A stretch of 41,400 bases of DNA, from contig JBBBWG010029754.1 in NCBI GenBank assembly GCA_037176905.1, forward strand, positions 74,127 to 115,526, in the 5' to 3' direction. The stretch is from Azolla pinnata. Lineage: Eukaryota; Streptophyta; Polypodiopsida; Salviniales; Salviniaceae. A model generated the notes under the pieces. It did not search any database. It saw only the letters and a list, made by a program, of their open reading frames with translations, and was not told the origin of the DNA. The position numbers and the translations under genes were made by a program. Positions 33,590 to 41,400 of the stretch are shown here, piece after piece; position 1 is the stretch's first letter; each line of letters starts with the position of its first letter.

Positions 33590-34200
33590 GGCTCAACCCC
33601 TAAACCCGAAATCCTAAACCCTAAACCAATGTTTACAAGCGGAATCATGAGCTCCGATGAGCCTTCGAGGCGCATAAAAACATCGCCAGGAAAGGCGGAA
33701 TCATTACGAATATGGTGGCGTTCAGATGATGTTCGTAACAAGCTGATCATATAGCCTTAAACCAGGAGCTTACAGGCGGAATCAAGAGCCAACAGGCAGA
33801 GTCATCGTGTAATGGTGGCATTCCGATCGGATCATATAACCCTAGGGCCTAAGCCCTTTTAAACACATTCCGAGATGCCAACGCTAGTAGCGTAATTCAA
33901 AGAAAGACAAAGGGAGCTTTTCAAGAAGCCGGAATCATCGCGAACACGGTGGCGTTCCGATGATGATCGTAACAAGCTGATCATATAACCCTAAACCCTA
34001 AACCCTAAACCCTAAACCCTAACCCAGGAGCTTACGGGCGGAATCGGGAGCTTACAGGGGCAGAATCATCGTGCAATGGTGGCGCTCCGATCCGATCATA
34101 CAATTCTCGCGCCTGAGCCCTCGTTAAAACACGTTCCGAGATTCCAGTTCCGAGATTCCCAGAGATTCCGAGATTCAAAGAAAGACAAAGGGAGTTTTTT
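33590..34200. repeat. ~234-bp duplication with interstitial telomere repeat
   Basis: GTAACAAGCTGATCATATA occurs at 33735 and 33969, followed in each copy by AGGAGCTTACRGGCGGAATC and later AAAGACAAAGGGAG. The second copy contains five perfect head-to-tail CCCTAAA units at about 33989-34023. The block abuts the promoter of the LTI65-like gene. The gap 33046-33540 shows no feature. Confidence 0.8.
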
Positions 34201-34248
34201 TTTTTCAACTACGGCCGCTGGGCTCAGCAGCTTCCCCGGGACGGCAGC

Positions 34249-34313
34249 CACGTGTCAGCCACGTGTCAGCCACGTGTTGCGTTTCCCGCCTCCACGTGTC
34301 ACCGCCGCACGTG
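34249..34313 (+). promoter_or_regulatory. ABRE/G-box cluster of LTI65-like gene
   Basis: Five CACGTG cores lie at 34249, 34260, 34271, 34293 and 34308. The first three sit in GCCACGTGTC/GCCACGTGTT context spaced exactly 11 bp apart, and the fourth is CCACGTGTC. CACGTGTC/G is the ABA-responsive element bound by ABF/AREB bZIP factors. They lie 225-290 bp upstream of the ATG, the expected place for an ABA-, cold- or drought-induced gene of the LTI65/RD29B family. Confidence 0.85.
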
Positions 34314-34362
34314 CACAGGTGTCGCGCTCGCCGCACACTCTCTCTCATCTCTCTACGCTCAA

Positions 34363-34368
34363 ACCGAC
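34363..34368 (+). promoter_or_regulatory. DRE/CRT core (ACCGAC)
   Basis: ACCGAC is the core recognised by DREB/CBF factors in cold- and drought-induced promoters. A single copy lies 50 bp downstream of the last G-box and 170 bp before the ATG. One hexamer can occur by chance, but the context supports it. It may fall near or within the transcribed leader. Confidence 0.5.
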
Positions 34369-34435
34369 GACGACAACGACGCCTTCCTCCCCCATAAAAC
34401 CCTAATCCTTCCCTGAGAGCAAAAACCCTAAGCTC

Positions 34436-34505
34436 GAAGCAGAAGCAGAATCAGAAGCAGAAGAAGCAGAAGGGAGGAAGGAAGGGAAGCGCTCTCAGAA
34501 GAAAG
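34436..34505 (+). promoter_or_regulatory. CAGAAG purine tract, LTI65-like leader
   Basis: About 70 bp of purine-rich AGAAGCAGAA and GGAAGGAAGG words end about 35 bp before the start codon, so they should be leader RNA. A telo-box-like AAAACCCTAA word lies just upstream (34385-34432). The composition resembles the neprosin-type leader at 5271-5550. Confidence 0.45.
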
Positions 34506-34519
34506 AAGACGTCGGGACA

Positions 34520-35130
34520 CCTCGCAAGCGATCGATCATGCATTCTCAGCAGATGTCCTCTCTTTCCGTGCCAGGTATTTCTTTCAATCGTGCTCGATCC
34601 TTTCTACTTGTTGTTTTTTGTCATCGCGCGCTCTCAGGAGGCGTCGATCATACCTCGCCACCGATCATGATGCGTTCGCAGCACATTTTCCGTCTTTAAT
34701 CTGCGGCTGTTTTTCATTTACCTACTTGGATCCGCCACTTCTCGCGCTTCACTTCTTCCACGTGCTTTTTTCTTTTGCTGCTTGTGTGGATTGACGTGCC
34801 TCTAATGCCGTGGTTTCTCCTGCGTCCACTTTCATGTTTCGTGATTCGTCGAGGAAGCCTCGTGTTATTGTTTTTCCGTTCTTTGCTAACTGAATTTATG
34901 CCCCTACCAGGCTTGCTGTAGAAATCGATACCGGCCCACAAGCGATCATGCATTCTCAGCAAATGTCCCTCTCTCTTGCTGCAGCTAATTTCATCGATCT
35001 TGATACTTCGTTTCCTTTTTTTCCCCAGTACTGCTCGTCGCCACTTCCATTTTTTTTATTGCCTGTGTGTGGATTAACGTTTTTCCATTGCCATGGTTTA
35101 TTGTTTTTCTTCCTCTGGTTATTGTATTTT
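34520..35130 (+). repeat. Diverged ~400-bp tandem duplication including exon 1
   Basis: The first coding exon and flank of the LTI65-like gene (AAGCGATCGATCATGCATTC) recur in intron 1 near 34940 (AAGCGATCATGCATTCTCAG). A second shared block, TTGTGTGGATTGACGTGCCT, has a counterpart TGTGTGTGGATTAACGTTTT near 35067, and both are followed by CCGTGGTTT or CCATGGTTT. The copies are diverged but clearly related. Confidence 0.75.
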
Positions 35131-38100
35131 TATGCCCATGGATTGTTCTATTCACTCAACAGTTTCATGATTTGTTTCATTATTGATGACAACATACATT
35201 CCCAGTTCTATTTTTTTATCGCTCAAGATCATGCTCGTCCTAAATTTTGCTTGTTTTCATCTCTTTTTTCTTTCATCGGAATGAATTGTCTCTTTGAACT
35301 TCTACTTATCGAGATATCTGCTCTATAAACCTGAAGGATCTGTAGTAATATGGGATAATATTTGTGTTTATGAACGGTGCTTCCCATGGATTACTGATCT
35401 GCTAATTAGACGTGAGGAGTCCGAGGTCGTATCATGTGTCATTTATAGAAAATCTGCCGCTAACATTTTAAGTTCTATGCCGTGTGAAATGAAATCAAGA
35501 TTTTGTAAATAGAGAATCACGTTTTACTGATACAGAGGAGAGGCGAGATGAGCAAGGGTATGGAGTGACTGGTCACACGGGCCATGAGCATCAATTGACA
35601 GGCATGCCTGTTGATGAGGTCCCTGAACACGGCCATAAGAAACCAGTTCTAGATTTAGTCAAGGATAAGGTGACAGACAAGGTGAAGAAACTTAAGTCTA
35701 AAATCAGTAAGCACAGGCATGGTGATCATCACGACTCCTATGAATATACTTCTGGTACTGAAGAAGAGGAGATCGGGAGCCCTATCCAGAGCCCCCTCCA
35801 GCATCGTGATCAGGTTTTTGATTCCCTTTATGATACTGTCTTTCATCTCTAGTGATCAAATTACTTATATACCACTCCAGTATCGTGATCAGGTTTTTTA
35901 TTCCCTTTATTGATATCATCTTTCATCTCCAGTGATCAAATTACCTTTAATTGTTTTACAGAGTGATATGAGCTCTTTTCAAGCCGTTAGGATTTCTGTA
36001 ACAGCCACTGTTAAATAGGCATACCATGTCTGCTATTTGTACATAGTATGGAAGAGGTTAACAACTTAGTATAATCACATGAAGTTGATAAAATATTTTT
36101 GCATGACAGGTGGGTGAACAGATTGTTCGAGGTGATGGACAAGGTATGTTTTCTTAGGTTGGGCGTCCAGTTGATTTCTAGTTGTATCGAGGATGAGAGT
36201 TGATTTTAAGACTTATAAGATGATTTTAAAACTTAATAAGAATGGTTTTGGGGTGGTCTTTCTGGGTGATAGTTTGCTGGTGGTTTTTATGGGCATATGT
36301 AGTTATATAACTAGTTTTTGAGGGCATGATCTCTACGAGGAACTTCTAGGTCTTCTAGATTCAACTTCTCTGGATGGATTATTCTTTGACTTATGTGTAA
36401 AGGAACATCTGTGATTCGCCGGCCCTTGGAAGGAGCATCATTGATACCAGACCCCAATGCAGTGAGTGTAGGATCGGGAATTGGTGTGCACCAGGCGTTT
36501 GGTAAGCCAACTTTAGTTGGCTCGGAGCAGTTGCACGAGCAAGTGCCGTCTGCAGCAGGTGATAATTGGTTTCGTACTTGCTCTTAGTGCGTATCTTTCC
36601 ATTATTTTCTTTCCTACTTACCAACCTTTCTGTATGGATATTCCTGGTTCTTTGAACCTGACATTAGAGGTTCTTATCTCCTTTTTTAGGATTAGTTTGC
36701 TTTACTCATTTGACATTTTTGGCCTTGTAAGCTTATCCCTGTGATTTGCTTTCCAAACAGGTTATATCTTTTTTCAAAGCCAACCTCAGCATTTTTTGAC
36801 TTTCCATGTGATTTGCTTTCTAAACAATTCTCTAACCGGAAGCTTTTTGTTTTTTTTAAAGGCCAAACCTCTGCTGGTGTGACACCCTATCTTGCAGCTC
36901 ATGGATTTGGAGGGAAAAGTCCTGAACAGGAACAACACGTTAGTCCCCAGACGGTAACATAGAAAAAAAATCTTCCTACTTCTTTCTAGTGGTATAATAA
37001 AATTTTCAGGAATCTGATGGGAGTTCATATTTTATCAGATACTGATAGTTGTTTAATATGGTAATGCTGAGCGTGGCCAACATATATTGATAATTAGTAA
37101 TTTAATATGGTTATTCTGAGCGTGACCCAACATAATTAATGTTGTGGTAGAGCGACATATTTGTTATGTCATTGTTGTGCGTAATGGTTCCATCTCCATA
37201 TTCTCAATGGCCACCTTGTTCTTCTAATGTAGGGATTAGAAGCTGTTCCTGGGAAGTTTCATGGAGACAAAAATAGAGCTGAAATATCTAAGAAGATAGA
37301 ATCCTCGGAAACCTCGGATATATTTGCACAAGACACCGGTGTAACACAGAAACAAGAGAGTGAAACTCAATCAGCAGATAAACCCAAAGAAACTGAGAAG
37401 CCAGCTGAAATTCCTCAGATGACAGAATCCTTGGAAGCAGCGCATGGTACTGGTGGTGAAACTCTAAAGGAAGAGGATAAAACGAGTAAGAATGATGAGA
37501 ATGTAGATACTGGGGTCGTAGGTAAGGAACGTGTTTCGAGCAAACCAATTGAGCAATCAAATGCAGATAAGAAGCCAATGACTACTAGAGCTGTTGACAC
37601 GATGATAAGTTTTAAAGATGCATTGGCTTCAAAATTTGGATATGGTCCAAAAGCTTCTCCGAAAGGTGATGAAGTTTCACCCATGGAGATTGATGTTAGC
37701 GAACAGAATGTGAATGTTTCCCCAAGCCACGAGAAGTCTTATACTGAAAAGCTGCAAGAGACGGCTGGTGAGGCAAAGGATACAGTGGTAACAGGAATGC
37801 ATATAGTGCAAGAGACTTTCGTTGAAGCGAAAGATGTACTAGCATCAAAAGTAGGGTCACATGGGAGCAAAGAGGAAGGTGATGCAGGGAAGAGTAGCAT
37901 TGTATCAAGGCAAGAAGAGCATACTGCAACTGCAGCAACCCCACGTTTCCATCCTGGAGATGAGGATAGAGCATTGTCTCAGCTGATCACTGAGAAGCTA
38001 ACCTTGGGTGCTACGACACTGAAGGACAAGCTGATGAGGCCTTTCGGGATCAAGTCCAAACCAACTACACCTACTAGCACAGCTCAACAGCCTCCCCCTG

Positions 38101-39101
38101 CGCTATCTCATGCTTTGAGTGAAGAAAAGCCTGTTACAGCATCTGAAGGTGAGAAAGAGCAACAAGGGCAACAAGGGTTGGTTGGGAAGGCAAGAGAAGC
38201 TGTTGGCTCCATGGTCGCACCAGTGACATCACCATCTACACCGAGTGCATCTGAGCAGCCTCCTCCTGCATTATCTCATGCTTTGGGCGAGGAAAAGCCT
38301 GTTGCAGAATCCGAAGGTGAGAAAGAGCAACATCAGGGGTTGGTTGGGAAAGCAAGAGAAGCTGTTGGCTCCATGCTCGCACCAGTGACATCACATTTGT
38401 CTGCATCATCTAACGAAGATAAACAAGTCACAGAAGAGGAGGGAGGTGACAAAGGCCAACAAGGGATGATTGGGAAGGTGAGTGAAACAATCAGTTCCAT
38501 GCTTACACCTCATGGCAAACTCGAAGAATCGCATTCGTCTACATCATCTCACGAAGAAAAACAAGTCATGGAAGAGGAGGGAGGTGACAGAGGCCAACAA
38601 GGGGTGATTGGGAAGGTGAGTGAAACTATCAGTTCCATGCTTACACCTCATGGCAAAGGTGAAGAATCACATTCTTCTACATCATCTCTCGAAGAGAAAC
38701 AAGTCACAGAGGAGGGAGGTGACGAAGGCAAACAAGGGGTGATTGGGAAGGTGAGTGAATCTATCAGTTACATGCTTACACCTCACGGCAAAGGTGAAGA
38801 ATCACATACTATGGAGCCGAGTGGGGAAAAAGAGCAACAAGGGTTGGTTGGTAGAGCAAGCGAAATTATACACTCCATGCTTGGGGAAACTCCTCATACA
38901 GCAAGTGAAGAAATGCAAGAAGTCAAGTCTGGAGGTGATAAACGCGAAACTGCTCATGTTGTGCCTAGTCAAACTCCAAGTGAAGAAAAGCAAGTCAACT
39001 CCGGAGGTGAAATGCTTGGCAAAGCAAGCGAAATGATTCATTCCACTCCAAAAACAGAGAAGCCAGATGAAAGTGGAGTTTGTAGCGTCGAAATGCATTG
39101 A
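34538..39101 (+). CDS. LTI65: Low-temperature-induced 65 kDa / CAP160-type protein, 6 exons
   Basis: Exons: 34538-34574, 35536-35813, 36110-36143, 36403-36558, 36862-36953, 37233-39101; 821 residues; all GT-AG and in phase. A Lys/His-rich N-terminal helix (about 50-79, LVKDKVTDKVKKLKSKISKH, then HGDHHD) matches the start of LTI65/RD29B. Further family motifs are FKDALASKFGYG (326-337), AKDVLASKVG (398-407) and HPGDEDRALSQLITEKLTLG (439-458). The C-terminal third holds seven copies of G[LMV][IVL]GKx[RS]Ex[IV]xSM, related to the family's GMVGKVKGAV segment. The protein is hydrophilic with few aromatics and probably disordered, a LEA-like stress protectant. ABRE and DRE sites upstream suggest induction by ABA and cold. 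Arabidopsis LTI65 is 619 residues; the extra length here comes partly from the repeats. Confidence 0.9.
35795..35960 (+). repeat. 79-bp duplication of exon 2 end and donor
   Basis: CATCGTGATCAG/gtttttgat at the end of exon 2 recurs as TATCGTGATCAG/gttttttat, with GT positions 35814 and 35893. The downstream TCCCTTTAT, TCTTTCATCTC and AGTGATCAAATTACC are shared as well. The second donor would retain 79 bases, which include an in-frame stop (TAG at 35850-35852), and so would truncate the protein. Confidence 0.85.
38160..39040 (+). repeat. Coding repeats in LTI65-like last exon
   Basis: Repeat starts by residue: about 514, 568, 610, 657, 701, 736 and 792. The first two share nearly identical DNA (GTTGGTTGGGAAGGCAAGAG). 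The third to fifth share GATTGGGAAGGTGAGTGAAA and TCCATGCTTACACCTCATGG. The last two are diverged. Near identity within subgroups indicates recent unit duplication or gene conversion. Confidence 0.9.
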
Positions 39102-40490
39102 CTGAATCGATATTGAGTTACAAAGTGGTACAAATCTGAGACATGTATATAACTATAATAAGCATTTTCATCTGATTGCAGTTGCTAGGTAGTATATGAG
39201 GATCTACACTAAAGCAAAGCCATCCTTCTTTTGGTAAGGCTGATGTATGGCTAAGGCAAGCTATATATTGATAGAACTTCCGTTGTGTGCAGACAATAAT
39301 TTTTCGTGGAATGCATGTACATAAATGTGTTCAAATTTAATGGTGTTATCAAGTGAATCCTATGTCTTATTGCTGATCTGATCCTTCCAAATTTAGAATT
39401 TGTTCCTACACTATTTTGTAGTTGCATGGGGCTGATTTGATCCTTGCAAGAACTACATCTTTCTAATTATTCAGTTGGGTCAAGGAAGTGTACGATGTGA
39501 TTGATATATACAATTCTTAGATTTATTGTTAGATTTACCGACATTGTGGCAAGATGATTATTTCACATCTTCTCCAATCATAGATTTACTTGGCAATGAC
39601 TAAACGCGAGTGGCAAGCTTTTTCCTACAGAAATCGAAGAGCGAACAAATACCATCCTAGGCCTTTTTTTGTGCCATTTGATGACTATTAACTGAGGTGG
39701 AATAAGAATAGAAGGTATGAAGTATGATCACGGATGGTGGCAGATCTCACAATGAAACATGAATTGTGGCTTGTCATGGTCTTCGTTTAGGAGTTTCGAT
39801 TATTTGAAAGAGTTGTGGGCTAGCTCTAAACAACTGCTTCTTTTGCACGATTCAAGCGGAAGATCTTACAACGTAACATGAATTGTGGCTTGTCATGCTC
39901 GTGGCTTCTTTGTCTCTCATCGCTCGCCAAATTTGGCAGGTCTTGGGCCTTGGTGGTATTTGCTGGCAAGACTGGAAAGAATTAGAGTTGGAAATCCTGT
40001 TTCCGTTAAAATCAGATAGACGGGGAATCACATGGTGATTATCGATTAGAAATCATCCCCAATCATGTTTCTATTAAAATCAAACAGATGATGAATCGCA
40101 TGGTGATCAGAATATCATCCCCAATCATGTTTCCGTTAAGATCAAACAGACGACGAATCACATGCTGATCATCAATCAGACTATCATCCCCACAATCCTT
40201 ATCCTTTGGAAATTGATGGATCAACCAGAGAGCGTGCCCTCATTGCGATGTGATTTCATGGCTTAAACACGGAAGCAAAGATCAGCCTCGACTGAGCTGA
40301 TAATCGTCTGTAACTGATTATATATGGCATCACTAATGACGAGCCCATAGGCCCAACAATTGAACCTTTTATAAAATGTCTCGCCTTTAGATACTCTCCA
40401 TTACACTAATCCATATGTCATTAGCACTAATCTCAAGCCATTAGCACTAAGCCCAAGGTCATTAGCACTAATCCCTGGGCAATTTTGCAT
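39102..40490. repeat. 3' intergenic region with small tandem repeats
   Basis: No gene is seen. Local repeats: ACATGAATTGTGGCTTGTCA at about 39759 and 39877; a ~65-bp unit (AATCATGTTTCYRTTAARAT, CAGACGAYGAATCRCATG) in about three copies at 40000-40195; and a ~21-bp unit (CATTAGCACTAATC) in four copies at about 40403-40472. Confidence 0.7.
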
Positions 40491-40559
40491 TAATGAATCG
40501 AAGATTACTCTTCATAATTTGAGCCCTTTTGTTTTGTTTTGAAATGAAACAAAACCCCG

Positions 40560-40957
40560 CTCTTTCTCTTTCTCTCTTTCTCAGAGCGACAAGACTGAGC
40601 GCCGCAGAGAGGAATGACGTTTCCTTTCCTCCGCCATAGCTAGCTAGGGTTTCCTTCCTTCCTTCCTTCCTTTCTCCGTTCGCTTCTTCTTTGCTTTCCT
40701 TCCTTCTTGCTCGGAATAGAAGAACCATTTCAAACATCTTCCTTCCTTCACCACCACCGTCATCATCATCATCTTCTTCTTCTTCGTGATGGTTAGAACC
40801 CCTACATTGCAGTCACATGAACCATACGTCTCCATTTTGCAGCTTGCTTCGCACCTTAACGTAATCTGCAGAGCTCTAAGCTTCGTCTGCAAGAAGTGAA
40901 GAAGAAGCAGAAGAGAAGAAGAAGAAGAAGCAGAAGCAGAAGAAGCAGAAGAAGAAG

Positions 40958-40988
<31 letters not shown>

Positions 40989-41060
40989 TCTTCAACAACA
41001 ACGACGACGACAATGAAATTGGCGTTCAAGCCAAGGTTTAAGACGTTATAGAAAGGTAAA
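40560..41060 (+). promoter_or_regulatory. Candidate leader of a gene running off the window
   Basis: A CT-rich tract (40560-40585), TAGCTAGGGTTT, (CTTC)n tracts, then a GAA/CAGAAG tract (40895-40987) followed by CAACAACAACGACGACGACA recall the leaders of the other plus-strand genes. Short frames from 40789 (36 codons) and 41012 (13 codons) are closed by stops and look like upstream ORFs. AAG/GTAAAT at 41055 could be a leader donor. No coding exon is visible before the edge. Confidence 0.3.
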
Positions 41061-41376
41061 TATTCTGTGATAATGTATGGCCGCAAGAAGAGAAGAATTA
41101 AGAAAACTCAAAAGAACAAATACAAGTATCTTATTCTTGCTCTAAAATAGACAGGAAAATTCAAAGCTGCCAGCTCATTTTTCTGCCGTCTGCTGAGAAG
41201 AAAAGAGTAAACAACGACTCAAACAACAAGACACGATCTATGCATCAAGAAACATAAACTTGGTGATTGTAGGGCGTAGGAAGTTTCAGAAGCCGAGATA
41301 GTGTAAACAAGAAACTTTTTTAGCCAGAAATTAACGCACAATAAGAGGATATTGCACCAAGAAAAGTAATAATTAT

Positions 41377-41400
41377 TGAAGAAGAAGAAGAAGAAGAAGA
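41377..41400. repeat. GAA microsatellite at the right edge
   Basis: Eight or so GAA triplets run off the right edge of the window. The left edge (1-27) also starts inside a GAA tract. The stretch 41061-41376 shows nothing else recognisable. Confidence 0.85.

Noticed and set aside
33985-34025. Telomere repeats as evidence for a chromosome end
   Set aside because: Only five units, flanked on both sides by genes and unique DNA, so interstitial.
37696-37974. Antisense frames within the last exon of the LTI65-like gene (also 37288-37578 and 38802-39098)
   Set aside because: Shadows of a long real coding exon; no family motif.
40856-41086. Poly-Leu minus-strand frame
   Set aside because: Antisense translation of the GAA/CAGAAG tract.

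Overview
This window looks like nuclear DNA of a flowering plant. It carries five multi-exon genes with short GT-AG introns, and their conceptual proteins match plant families. Plant-type telomere words (AAACCCT) recur, as do GAA/CTT microsatellites. I cannot name the species. I rebuilt all gene models by hand from splice sites and remembered family conservation, and none is backed by transcripts.

Layout, left to right. Positions 1-5230 hold no gene I can support: a possible SINE relic, a ~190-bp tandem array with telomere-like words, AT-rich DNA, TATG/CATA-rich stretches, and about 1.1 kb of CATCCATC-type repeats. A neprosin-domain (DUF239) secretory protein gene lies at 5734-10616 (+), with repeats in its leader and most introns. 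Positions 10617-14916 are intergenic and end in a nested tandem array that runs up to the next gene. A plant ERD2-related (KDEL-receptor family) membrane protein gene lies at 14917-17900 (+). Positions 17901-21218 are mostly repeats, including a ~500-bp TATG array, with one possible orphan exon on the minus strand. A plastid-type SOUL heme-binding protein gene lies at 21219-24848 (+), and its second exon has been tandemly duplicated and the upstream copy broken. The GCR1 seven-transmembrane receptor-like gene lies at 25853-31298 (-). A 3.2-kb divergent intergenic region follows, with two tandem arrays, a telomere-like run and an ABA/cold-type promoter. An LTI65/CAP160-type stress protein gene lies at 34538-39101 (+). 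The right end (39102-41400) is non-coding apart from what may be the leader of another gene near 40560-41060.

The genes are ordinary eukaryotic neighbours, not an operon, and I see no multi-gene system. The unusual features are: (i) a very high density of local tandem duplications, several of which copied exons or splice sites; (ii) GAA-rich purine tracts in the leaders of all four plus-strand genes; (iii) three G-boxes spaced exactly 11 bp apart ahead of the LTI65-like gene; (iv) a ~235-bp array whose units carry a tRNA T-arm-like hairpin showing one compensatory base-pair change.
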